From Ferrovibrio sp. (GTDB lineage Bacteria; Pseudomonadota; Alphaproteobacteria; Ferrovibrionales; Ferrovibrionaceae), in the NCBI RefSeq assembly GCF_025869515.1, contig NZ_JAOZVR010000062.1:1-63523 (forward strand): a DNA stretch of 63,523 nt, read 5' to 3'. How positions within the stretch are numbered: position 1 is the stretch's first letter; the number at the start of each line of letters is the position of its first letter. Below the pieces are notes generated by a model. The model had not been told where the DNA came from, searched no databases, and saw only the letters and a list, made by a program, of their open reading frames with translations. Both the position numbers and the translations under genes were made by a program. Below, piece by piece: positions 24,618 to 34,001 of the stretch.

Positions 24618-25426
24618 TGCCGCGCCGGGAGCGCCCATCGATCCTGCTGATCGGCCATGGCGCCATCGCGGCGGAAGTGCGGGCGGCGGCGCTCAGCACC
24701 GGCCTGTTCGATGTCGGTGCCGTGCTGGTACGGCATGAAAAGGTTGGTTCGGTGCAGGCCGAACTGAGCGGCTACAAGGTCATCGACACGCTGGAAGATC
24801 TGGATTTCAAGCCGCTTCTGGCCGCTGAATGCGCCAGTCATTCGGCAGTGCGCGAATATGGTCCGGCTGTGCTGCGGCTTGGCATCGATCTGGTCGTGGC
24901 TTCGATCGGTGCCCTCAGCGACGATGCCCTGCATCGCGAACTGGAACTCGCGGCGGCGGAAGGTGGGGCCAAGCTGATCCTGCCGGCGGGTGCCGTGCCG
25001 GGTATCGATGCCCTGAATGCGGCCACGCTTGGCGGTCTGGATCGGGTCTCCTATATCTCCCGCAAACCGCCCGCAGCCTGGAAAGGCACGCCGGCGGAGC
25101 AGAAACTGCACCTGGATGACCTGAAGGACGCCACCACTTTCTATACCGGCAGCGCCAGGGCCGCAGCCCAGGATTACCCCAAGAACGCCAATGTTGCGGC
25201 AACCGTGGCGCTGGCCGGTCTGGGTTTCGATGCCACCGAGGTCCGCATGATCGCCGACCCGGCGGTCAGCGCGAATATCCACGAGATCGAAGCGAGCGGG
25301 GCTTTTGGCGAGATGCATTTGACCATCAAGGGCAAGCCGCTGAAGAGCAACCCCAAGACGTCTTCGCTGGCAGCCTATAGCAGTATTCGCGCGATCCTCA
25401 ACCGGGTTCGCCCGACTGAAATCTGA
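24617..25426 (+). CDS. L-aspartate dehydrogenase-like oxidoreductase (NadX family)
   Basis: 269 residues from ATG 24617, sharing one base with the preceding stop (TGATG). It has an N-terminal Rossmann domain (LLIGHGAIAAEV) and the C-terminal catalytic domain with the family block YPKNANVAATVALAG and the later NIHEIEASGAFGEM. These are typical of aspartate dehydrogenases that interconvert aspartate and oxaloacetate/iminoaspartate. NadX genes usually lie beside nadA/nadC; here no NAD-biosynthesis gene is near. Placement inside a catabolic operon suggests a different amino- or imino-acid substrate, or release of ammonia from a pathway product. Confidence 0.85.
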   Translation: MPRRERPSILLIGHGAIAAEVRAAALSTGLFDVGAVLVRHEKVGSVQAELSGYKVIDTLEDLDFKPLLAAECASHSAVREYGPAVLRLGIDLVVASIGALSDDALHRELELAAAEGGAKLILPAGAVPGIDALNAATLGGLDRVSYISRKPPAAWKGTPAEQKLHLDDLKDATTFYTGSARAAAQDYPKNANVAATVALAGLGFDATEVRMIADPAVSANIHEIEASGAFGEMHLTIKGKPLKSNPKTSSLAAYSSIRAILNRVRPTEI

Positions 25427-25442
25427 GTCAGGAGTTCTTGCG

Positions 25443-26360
25443 ATGTCCATTACCGGTGTCGACGGTATCGTTTATGGCGTGGAAGACATGGCGCTGTGTC
25501 GCCGCTTCTTTAGAAACTGGGGTCTGAAAGAAATTGCAGAAGGCCGGTTCGAGACGCTGGATGGCACTGAGGTGATTCTGCGACCGAAGGACGATCCTGT
25601 GCTGGCGCCGGCTTTCGAGGCCGGCTCGACCCTGCGCGAGGGCATCTGGGGCGTCGGCGACGCAGCAGCCCTGGCCCAGATCGGGCAGAAGCTCAAGGCC
25701 GCAGGTATGGCCGTGAGTGAAAGCAAGGATGCCCTGTCCTGCATTGACCCCTCTGGGCTGAAGACCTCCTTCCGCGTCAGCCGCCGGCGCAAGGTCGCGG
25801 TGACCGGTGCACCCAGCAATACCATCGACCAGCATCGCCGGATCGATACGCCGAGCCCGATCTATCAGCAGGCCGAGCCGGTCAATATCGGGCATTACGT
25901 GCTGTTCGTGCCCGAGGTCGAGCCGATGCAGCGTTTCTATACCGATGTGCTGGGTTTCCATATCTCCGACAGCTACCCCGGAACCGGGCTGTTCCTGCGC
26001 TGCAGCGCCCAGGGTGGTCATCACAACCTGTTCCTGCTGAAAAGCCCGACCGGCAAGGCCGGCATCAATCATGTCGCCTTCACCGTGCGCGACGTGCATG
26101 AGGTGATCGGCGGCGGCATGCAGATCAACCGCCAGGGCTGGGAAACCCAGCTCGGGCCGGGCCGGCATCCGATTTCATCGGCCTTCTTCTGGTATGTGAA
26201 GAATCCCGCCGGCGGCCTGGCCGAATACTATACGGACGAGGATTACCTGACCGAGAAGTGGCAGCCGCGCGAATTCGAGAAGAAGCCGGAAATCTTCGCG
26301 GAATGGGCGGTAACCGGCGGTATCGACGGCGAAACGCGCCGCCAGAAGATCAAGGCATAG
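25443..26360 (+). CDS. Extradiol dioxygenase-like VOC-superfamily protein, two modules
   Basis: 305 residues, two vicinal-oxygen-chelate modules, the size of type I extradiol dioxygenases. The C-terminal module keeps the full 2-His-1-Glu iron triad at expected spacing: H151 (NIGHYVLFV), H210 (GINHVAFTV) and E261 (GGLAEYYTD). The N-terminal module lacks these, as in genuine ring-cleavage enzymes. This is the best candidate for ring fission in the cluster, acting on a catechol-like product of the Rieske oxygenase. It is last in the operon and ends 4 bp from a convergent gene. Substrate not determinable. Confidence 0.85.
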   Translation: MSITGVDGIVYGVEDMALCRRFFRNWGLKEIAEGRFETLDGTEVILRPKDDPVLAPAFEAGSTLREGIWGVGDAAALAQIGQKLKAAGMAVSESKDALSCIDPSGLKTSFRVSRRRKVAVTGAPSNTIDQHRRIDTPSPIYQQAEPVNIGHYVLFVPEVEPMQRFYTDVLGFHISDSYPGTGLFLRCSAQGGHHNLFLLKSPTGKAGINHVAFTVRDVHEVIGGGMQINRQGWETQLGPGRHPISSAFFWYVKNPAGGLAEYYTDEDYLTEKWQPREFEKKPEIFAEWAVTGGIDGETRRQKIKA

Positions 26361-26364
26361 CGAT

Positions 26365-27299
26365 TCAGTATCCGCGGCTGCGGTCGACCGCGTGGGGCGG
26401 TATCTCACCGGCTTCGATGGCGGCGGCCGTGGCAACCAGAGTGTTGGCTACTGCTGTGAAACTCACATCGCAGGCATCATGCGGTGTCATCAGGATCTGC
26501 GGGTGATGCCAGAAGATATGGTCTGCCGGTAACGGCTCGACCGCGAAGACATCCAGTGAGGCGCCGGACAGCTGACCGTTTTCCAGTGCGGCCAGCAGAT
26601 CGGCTTCCACCATCTGCTCGCCACGGCCGGTCTGGATTAGATAGCCGCCGTGTTTCATCGCAGAGAAGACTTCAGCATCGATCAGGCCGCGGGTTTCCGG
26701 CGTGAGCGGCAGCAGATTCACCAGAACCTCGGTCTCGGCCAGCATGGCAAAGAGGCCATTGCGCCCGGCAAAGGCGCGCAGACCGGGGGCTGCGGATTTC
26801 GGTGTGCGGCTCCAGACATTGACCGGAAAGCCGAGGCCGGCCAGCTGCGTGGCGACGCGCTCGCCGATCTTGCCGTAGCCCAGGATGCTCACCGGCACGT
26901 CGCTGGCCGGGCGCTGTTCCAGGCGGCGCCAGATGCGGTCGCGCTGCTGCTGCATATAGGTGGCGAACTTGCGCTGGTGCCAGATCACATGCCAGGCGAC
27001 GAAGCCGGCCATCATTTCGGCCTGGGCCGGGTCCACCACGCGGACGACATTCACATGCGGCGGCAGGCTGGGGCAGGCCAGCACATTGTCGGCGCCGGCG
27101 CCGATGGTGCAGACCGCTTTCAGGTTCGGGTAACGCTCGAAGGCATCCGGATGCGGATGCCAGGCCAGGGCAATGCGAACGGCCTCGGCACCGTCGGTGA
27201 CGGGATGATCGATGCTTTCGATCCGGTCGGCGATCTTCGCCAGTGCCTTGCCGTAATAGGACCGCAGATCGAATTTCCGGCTGATCACGGCGCAGCGCA

Positions 27300-27300
<1 letters not shown>
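26365..27300 (-). CDS. D-2-hydroxyacid dehydrogenase, glyoxylate/hydroxypyruvate reductase A-like
   Basis: 311 residues, GhrA-like branch of the D-isomer 2-hydroxyacid dehydrogenases. The NAD(P)-binding motif is LGYGKIGERVATQLAGLGF (about residues 138-156). Catalytic residues are the Arg in TGRGEQMVE, a Glu near DVFAVEPLP, and the active-site His in TPHDACDVS. It would reduce glyoxylate, hydroxypyruvate or a similar 2-oxoacid. It is the last gene of the minus-strand aldolase-transporter operon and shares one base with the ATPase stop. A class II aldolase at the other end of the operon could supply its substrate. Confidence 0.87.
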
Positions 27301-28913
<1,613 letters not shown>

Positions 28914-28915
28914 GC

Positions 28916-29755
28916 TCAGCGGCCTTCCTTGGCGAGGCGCGGATTGAGCGCATCGTTCAGGCCTTCACCGATCAGGTTCAGCGCGAGCACCGTGAGCAGG
29001 ATGGCGATGCCGGGGAAAACCGTGATCCACCAGGCCTGTCGGATCACGGTGCGGCCGGCGCCGACCATGTAACCCCAGGACATCAGGTTCGGGTCGCCCA
29101 GGCCAAGAAAAGACAGCGAGGATTCGAGCAGGATAGCCGTCGCCACCATCAGCGAGGCCAGCACGATGATCGGCGACAGCGTATTGGGCAGGATTTCACG
29201 CCAGATGATCCAGCCGTTGCTGTGGCCGGTGACAATGGCGGCCTGCACATATTCGCGGCTGCGTAGCGACAGCACCTCGCCGCGTACCAGCCGGGCCACC
29301 GGCGGCCAGCTGACGATGGCGATGGCCGCCACGATGGAAACAATGGACGGCTGCATGATGGCGACGAGCACGATGGCGAGCGCGAAACTCGGGATGGTCT
29401 GGAAAAATTCGGTGAAGCGCATCAGCGCATCGTCAATTCGTCCGCCGGCATAACCGGCGACAGCCCCGAGGGGCACGCCGATCAGCAGTGCCACCACGGT
29501 AGAAACCAGGCCGACCAGTAGCGAGACGCGGGCGCCGTGGATCAGGCCGGCGGTGACATCCCGGCCCAGTGCGTCCGTACCGAACAGGAAGCCGTCAATC
29601 GCGCCCGGCGGCAGGAACGGTCGCTGCACCATGCGCCATGGTGATTGCGGGAAGATCAGCGGTCCGGCAAGCGCTACGGCCAGCACTAGGGCGAAGATGA
29701 GCAGGCCGATCAGGCTGCCGGGATTGCGCAGCAGGGCTTTGACGATGTTTTTCAT
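28916..29755 (-). CDS. ABC transporter permease, DppC family
   Basis: 279-residue inner-membrane permease. It shows an N-terminal helix (residues 13-34), the DppC marker FLFGTDALGRDVTAGLIHGARVSL, a coupling-loop region near AAIVTGHSNGWIIWREILPN and the ending GLNDALNPRL. It overlaps the DppB-like gene by 4 bp (ATGA) and is followed after 2 bp by the fused ATPase. Part of the importer encoded between 27300 and 32367. Confidence 0.92.
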   Translation of the reverse strand: MKNIVKALLRNPGSLIGLLIFALVLAVALAGPLIFPQSPWRMVQRPFLPPGAIDGFLFGTDALGRDVTAGLIHGARVSLLVGLVSTVVALLIGVPLGAVAGYAGGRIDDALMRFTEFFQTIPSFALAIVLVAIMQPSIVSIVAAIAIVSWPPVARLVRGEVLSLRSREYVQAAIVTGHSNGWIIWREILPNTLSPIIVLASLMVATAILLESSLSFLGLGDPNLMSWGYMVGAGRTVIRQAWWITVFPGIAILLTVLALNLIGEGLNDALNPRLAKEGR

Positions 29756-30723
29756 GAGCCCATCACAATGCGCGGATCGACCAGGCGGTAGATCATGTCG
29801 GTTACCAGGTTGAAGATCAGCACCATGGCGGACGAGACGACAAAGACGCCGAGCAGCAGATTGTAGTCGCGCTGCAGCAGCGCGTCATACATCAGCCGGC
29901 CGATGCCGGGCCAGGCGAAGACGGTTTCGGTCAACACGGCGCCGCCGACCAGCGTCCCGGCCTGCAGACCGGCCAGAGTGACCACCGGCAGCATGGCGTT
30001 GCGCAGCACATGCCGGCGCTGAATCACCGCATCGCGCAGACCCTTGGCACGGGCAGTCTTGATGAAATCGAGGCGCGAGACTTCCAGCATGGAGGCGCGG
30101 GTCATTCGTGTGTAAGTCGCCATGAAGAACGTGCCGAGTGTGATGGCCGGCAGCACCAGATGCGCCGCGACATCCAGCACATAGCGCAGGCCGGTATAAC
30201 CGGACCCGACCGTCTCGAAACCGAAACTGGGCAGCCATTCGAGCTGCACCGAGAACAGCAGCACCAGCATCAGGGCAACCCAGAACAGCGGCGTGGCATA
30301 GAAGATGAGCGCCAGTGCCGTGATCGCGCTGTCGGTCCAGTGGCCGGCGCGGCGGGCCGCCATGCCGCCGAGTAAAACACCGAGACCGAGCGATATGATG
30401 AAAGCCGTACCGGTCAGCAGCAAGGTTGCAGGCAGGCGATCAAAAATCAGCTTGGAAACCGGCATCTGCTGCCGGAACGAGAAGCCGAGATCGAAGCTGG
30501 CAATGCCCTTCACATAAAGGAAGAGCTGCTCGTGCATGGGGCGGTCGAGGCCGAATTTCTCACGCAGCTGCGCGACGAACATCTCGTCGGTCGCGCCGGC
30601 TTCACCGGCCATCACAACGGCCGGGTCGCCGGGCGCGGCGCGGATGAGAAAGAAGTTCAACACGATAATCGCCAGCAGGACGATCACCGCCTTGACCAGG
30701 CGTTGGGCAACAAATGACAGCAT
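29752..30723 (-). CDS. ABC transporter permease, DppB family
   Basis: 323-residue inner-membrane permease. Family markers are the periplasmic LREKFGLDRPMHEQLFLYVKG, the loop KTARAKGLRDAVIQRRHVLRN and the C-terminus YRLVDPRIVMGS. GGGGAGGAGAGG-like sequence on the transcribed side is somewhat upstream, and GGATTGCCCCG immediately precedes the ATG. It follows the binding-protein gene after an 81-bp gap that carries a strong hairpin. Length and helix pattern are normal. Confidence 0.92.
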   Translation of the reverse strand: MLSFVAQRLVKAVIVLLAIIVLNFFLIRAAPGDPAVVMAGEAGATDEMFVAQLREKFGLDRPMHEQLFLYVKGIASFDLGFSFRQQMPVSKLIFDRLPATLLLTGTAFIISLGLGVLLGGMAARRAGHWTDSAITALALIFYATPLFWVALMLVLLFSVQLEWLPSFGFETVGSGYTGLRYVLDVAAHLVLPAITLGTFFMATYTRMTRASMLEVSRLDFIKTARAKGLRDAVIQRRHVLRNAMLPVVTLAGLQAGTLVGGAVLTETVFAWPGIGRLMYDALLQRDYNLLLGVFVVSSAMVLIFNLVTDMIYRLVDPRIVMGS

Positions 30724-30763
30724 CGGGGCAATCCGGGGAGGAGAGGCGGGTTGCGAAGGCAGT

Positions 30764-30795
30764 TCGCCTGCGACCGCAAAGGCGGCCGCAGGCGA
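30764..30795 (-). promoter_or_regulatory. Intercistronic stem-loop after substrate-binding-protein gene
   Basis: A 14-bp stem (TCGCCTGCGACCGC at 30764-30777, GCGGCCGCAGGCGA at 30782-30795) closes on a 4-nt loop. One pair out of 14 is a mismatch on the plus-strand reading and a G-U wobble in the minus-strand transcript. It begins 9 bp after the binding-protein stop and lies before the permease gene. No T-run follows. It is the strongest of the four hairpins at this kind of junction in the window. Confidence 0.8.
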
Positions 30796-30804
30796 TTGAT
30801 GCGG

Positions 30805-32367
30805 TTACTTGTCGATCCAGGCGTCGCGGAAGCCGTCGTTCACCCCGATGCCGGTGGTGACCAGGTCCTTGACGTTGCAGCGATAGATGGTCGGGAATTC
30901 CAGTTCCAGCAGCCAGGCGACCGGAACCTCGTCGATCAGGATCTTCATGACCTGATTGTAGAGTTCCTGGCGCTTGGCATCCGGAAAGGCGACGGCAGCT
31001 TCGGCAAACAGGCGGTCGACCTCGGGATTGGAATAGCCTTCCACATTGTTGAAGGGCGAGCCCTTGGCAATATTGGAGGACACGTAGCTGCGGCCGACGC
31101 CGAGGGCGGGATCGCCATACTGGTAAAGATAGCTGAAGCCGATATCGTAATCCCACTCGCCAAGCTTCTGGTTGTAGCCAGGCACGTCGGTGGCGACGAC
31201 TTCGAGATTGATGCCGACATCCTGCAGGTTCTGGCGCACGGCCTCACCCCAGCGCGCCCAGGTCTCGCCATAAGGCAAGGGCATGAAGCGCACCTTCTCG
31301 CCCTTGTAGCCGGCTTCCTTCAGCAGGGCCTTGGCCTTGGCGGGATCGTACTTGTACTTGGCCAGGCTCTTGTCGAAGAAACGTGTCGAGGACGAGATCG
31401 GGCCGACGGCCACTTCGCCGAGGCCGTTCCAGACGACATTCTTGGCGAAGTCGCGGTCGACGGCATACATCACGGCCTGGCGGAACAACTTGTTCGCGGT
31501 TGGGCCCTGACGGTTGTTCAGCCACATCCAGGCGAGCGGGCCGAAGTATTCCCAGCCCTTGCCGGTGACACAGACATTCTTGAGCTTGCTCAGGCGCGGC
31601 ACGTCGAAGTTTTCCACCGAACCGCCGGGCAGGATATCGACCTTGCCGGTTTCGAAGGCAACCGCACGGGCTGCCGCATCCGGAATGATGTGCCAGTAGA
31701 TTTCATCCAGATAGGGCTTGCCCTTCACATGGTAGTTCGGATTCTTCACCAGCTTGATGAAGGAGCCCTTCTGCCATTCCTTGAACATGTAAGGGCCGGT
31801 GCCGATCGGCGTATTGTTCGCCGGCGCGGTTTTCCAGTCGATGCCGTCATAGATATGCTTGGGCACCATCGGCATCGAACCGACTTCGAAGATACCAAGG
31901 AACGGGCCGAAAGCCTGCTTCAGCTTGAACACCACCGTATGGGCATCGGGCGCCGAAACGCTTTCGACCTGTGCCAGGTTGGCGCGGGCGCGCGGATTGG
32001 TCTGCTTGATAAATTCGACGGTGAACAGCACGTCAGCGGCTGTAAACGGCTTGCCATCATGCCACGAGGCGTTCTTCACCAGCTTGAAGGTGTAGGTCTT
32101 GCCTTCATCAGTGATGGTCCAGCTTTCGGCCAGGCCGGGCAGGGGTTCCAGCTTCGGGCTGTAGCGCAGCAGGCCTTCATAGATATTGCCGGCCACCATC
32201 TGGACCGGGCCGTTCTGCAGCATGGCCAGCATCAGGCCGGGCGGTTCCGGCTGGATGATGACATTGGCAATGCCGCCGGATTTTGGTGACTGGGCCATGG
32301 CGCCGACGGCGACGCAAGTGGCAATACCGGTAGCAACGAGTAGACCAAGCAAGCTTTTCTTCAGCAC
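30805..32367 (-). CDS. ABC transporter substrate-binding protein, SBP_bac_5 (oligopeptide) family
   Basis: 520 residues, periplasmic binding protein of the DppA/OppA fold. Signal peptide about residues 1-25 (KKSLLGLLVATGIATCVAVG, cleavage after AMA). The family block is clear: GLAESWTITDEGKTYTFKLVKNASWHDGKPFTAADV, shown here only by its position at about residues 80-115. The ligand may be a peptide, sugar, opine or another small molecule, as this family is broad. It lies between the aldolase gene (27 bp upstream) and the permeases. Confidence 0.92.
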   Translation of the reverse strand: MLKKSLLGLLVATGIATCVAVGAMAQSPKSGGIANVIIQPEPPGLMLAMLQNGPVQMVAGNIYEGLLRYSPKLEPLPGLAESWTITDEGKTYTFKLVKNASWHDGKPFTAADVLFTVEFIKQTNPRARANLAQVESVSAPDAHTVVFKLKQAFGPFLGIFEVGSMPMVPKHIYDGIDWKTAPANNTPIGTGPYMFKEWQKGSFIKLVKNPNYHVKGKPYLDEIYWHIIPDAAARAVAFETGKVDILPGGSVENFDVPRLSKLKNVCVTGKGWEYFGPLAWMWLNNRQGPTANKLFRQAVMYAVDRDFAKNVVWNGLGEVAVGPISSSTRFFDKSLAKYKYDPAKAKALLKEAGYKGEKVRFMPLPYGETWARWGEAVRQNLQDVGINLEVVATDVPGYNQKLGEWDYDIGFSYLYQYGDPALGVGRSYVSSNIAKGSPFNNVEGYSNPEVDRLFAEAAVAFPDAKRQELYNQVMKILIDEVPVAWLLELEFPTIYRCNVKDLVTTGIGVNDGFRDAWIDK

Positions 32368-32394
32368 AGCAAACCCCCTCTGTGACAGTCAGTT

Positions 32395-33171
32395 TCAGGT
32401 GCGGTAGTCGGGATCCGTACGTTCCAACATCCGCTTGAAAGCCTCCCATTCAATATCCGGGCCATTTCCGGCCTCTATTCTGTCGTAGCCCTTGGCATAT
32501 TGCCCGGCAGTCTTTTCCGGGATGCCCGGCGGCGCCTGGATCATCGGCGCGCCAGCCGACTGGATGGCGAGCTGTGCGCGGCAAGACCGCTCAAGGTTGA
32601 ACATCAGTTTGAAGGCTTCGGCCACCGAGCGGCCACAGGTCAGCAGACCGTGATTACGCAGGATGAACACCGACTTGTCGCCGAGATCGGCGATCAGGCG
32701 CTGGCGTTCGTCGAGGTCGAGCGCGATGCCTTCGTAGGTGTGATAGGCGATGCGGCCGTGGAACTGCATCGACCATTGATTGAGCGGCAACAGGCCATCC
32801 TGCTGGCAGGAAACGGCAACGCCGGCCACGGTATGGGTATGCAGCACACAGACTACATCAGGGCGGGCCGAGTGGATGGCGCTGTGGATGGTGAAACCGG
32901 CCGGGTTGATATCGAGGCCGAGCGGATCCTCGATCACTTTGCCGTCGATATCCACGGTGACGAGGTTCGAGGCCTTCACCTCGTCGAACCGCATGCCGTA
33001 GGGATTGATCAGGAAACGGTCATGGCCACCGGGCAGGCGCGCCGAAATATGCGTGTAGATGCTATCGTCCAGACCATGGCGATGGATCAGGCGATAGGCT
33101 GCGGCCAGGTCGACTTTCGTCTGCCAAGTCAGATCGTGACTGTTATTGAGGGCGCGGATGGAGGCCGTCAT
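32395..33171 (-). CDS. Class II aldolase/adducin-family protein
   Basis: 258 residues. Zn-dependent class II aldolase fold, like fuculose-phosphate aldolase but also like many decarboxylases/aldolases of unknown substrate. The expected metal histidines are visible in CVLHTHTVAGVAVS and FILRNHGLLTCG, and an acidic catalytic residue lies near AYHTYEGIALD. An N-terminal YTHISARLPG also fits the family. It is the first gene of the minus-strand operon that ends with a 2-hydroxyacid dehydrogenase. The pairing suggests cleavage of an imported hydroxyacid or sugar acid, with reduction of the resulting oxoacid or aldehyde. Confidence 0.88.
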   Translation of the reverse strand: MTASIRALNNSHDLTWQTKVDLAAAYRLIHRHGLDDSIYTHISARLPGGHDRFLINPYGMRFDEVKASNLVTVDIDGKVIEDPLGLDINPAGFTIHSAIHSARPDVVCVLHTHTVAGVAVSCQQDGLLPLNQWSMQFHGRIAYHTYEGIALDLDERQRLIADLGDKSVFILRNHGLLTCGRSVAEAFKLMFNLERSCRAQLAIQSAGAPMIQAPPGIPEKTAGQYAKGYDRIEAGNGPDIEWEAFKRMLERTDPDYRT

Positions 33172-33238
33172 CAGAGATCATCTCCAAAAAAGGTGCGACA
33201 TACTGTCATGCGGATGAAATGAGTCGCAATCGAAAAGT

Positions 33239-33251
33239 GTCGACAGTCGAC
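33239..33251. promoter_or_regulatory. Candidate operator in divergent aldolase/gntR promoter region
   Basis: GTCGACAGTCGAC is a 13-bp palindrome with an unpaired central base. It lies 40 bp upstream of the GntR gene and about 70 bp upstream of the divergent aldolase gene, inside a 119-bp intergenic region. FCD-type GntR proteins bind such short dyads, so the adjacent regulator may control both directions. A looser repeat, TGCGAC...GTCGCA, lies at about 33194-33228. Confidence 0.45.
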
Positions 33252-33290
33252 GATTTGTACGATAGAGAAGCAGATCAAGGACATAGCTGA

Positions 33291-34001
33291 ATGAGACTCG
33301 CTTCCAAGCCGGTCGGATTGCCCGCCATCGTGAGCCAGGATCTGGTCACGCAGATCGCCCGCGTGCTTACCGATGCGGTAATTTCCGGCCAGTTGTCTCC
33401 GGGTGCCAAGGTGGCGGAAGCCGCCGTCGCGCGCGAGCTCGGTGTCAGCCGCGCACCGGTGCGCGAGGCTGCGCGCCTGCTGGAAAACCAGGGGCTGCTG
33501 GTGGCGATACCGGGCCGCGGCTTTTTTGTGCGCGCCCATGCACCGGACGAGATAGACGATCTTTACGATCTGCGCATCTGCATTGAAAAACACGCCGCCG
33601 TGCAAGCTGCGACGCGCCTCACGCCGGAGGGCCGTGCCGCGCTGCGCCGCCAGCTCGATGTGCTATACGAGACGGCGGCGATCAACGATCCCGGCCGCCA
33701 GGTGGAAGAGGATTACCGCTTTCATCGCCTGATCTGCGAAATGTCGGGCAACAGGCGCCTGCTGCGTCTGTTCGACGACTTGGCCTCGGAATTGCGCATT
33801 GTCATCGGCCTGATCGGCCGTCTCTACGACGACCCGCATCGCATTGCCGAAACGCATGAACCACTCCTTGCCGCCATAGAAAGTGGTGATGTGGCGAAGA
33901 TTCATGCTGGTGTTGAATATCACCTCGGAGACGCCTGGCGCGGTGTTGCGCAATTGGTGCGCAATCTGCCGGTTAATAAGACAACGGAGAGGATCTCGTG
34001 A
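33291..34001 (+). CDS. GntR-family transcriptional regulator (FadR/FCD subfamily)
   Basis: 236 residues. An N-terminal winged helix-turn-helix (KVAEAAVARELGVSRAPVRE, about residues 42-61, then AARLLENQGLLV) is followed by an all-helical FCD effector domain (DLYDLRICIEKHAAVQAA ... FHRLICEMSGNRRLLRLFDD). FCD regulators usually repress catabolic genes and respond to small organic acids. It is divergent from the aldolase-transporter operon and overlaps the next gene by GTGA, so it may regulate both. There is no clear ribosome site within the last few bases before the ATG. Confidence 0.9.
   Translation: MRLASKPVGLPAIVSQDLVTQIARVLTDAVISGQLSPGAKVAEAAVARELGVSRAPVREAARLLENQGLLVAIPGRGFFVRAHAPDEIDDLYDLRICIEKHAAVQAATRLTPEGRAALRRQLDVLYETAAINDPGRQVEEDYRFHRLICEMSGNRRLLRLFDDLASELRIVIGLIGRLYDDPHRIAETHEPLLAAIESGDVAKIHAGVEYHLGDAWRGVAQLVRNLPVNKTTERIS

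Noticed and set aside
22956..24638. Long minus-strand open frame (560 codons)
   Set aside because: Exact antisense shadow of the ThDP enzyme gene, with no recognisable domain and an implausible residue composition.
30751..32289. Long plus-strand open frame (512 codons)
   Set aside because: Antisense to the SBP_bac_5 gene on the minus strand. It crosses the intercistronic hairpin and has no family signature.
33194..33228. TGCGAC...GTCGCA inverted repeat as a second operator
   Set aside because: The 23-bp spacer is long for a GntR dimer and the repeat is only 6 bp; the compact dyad at 33239 is better.
33206..33245. Possible minus-strand sigma-54 promoter for the aldolase operon
   Set aside because: The elements resembling -24 and -12 are not at GG-N10-GC spacing and the GG is absent.
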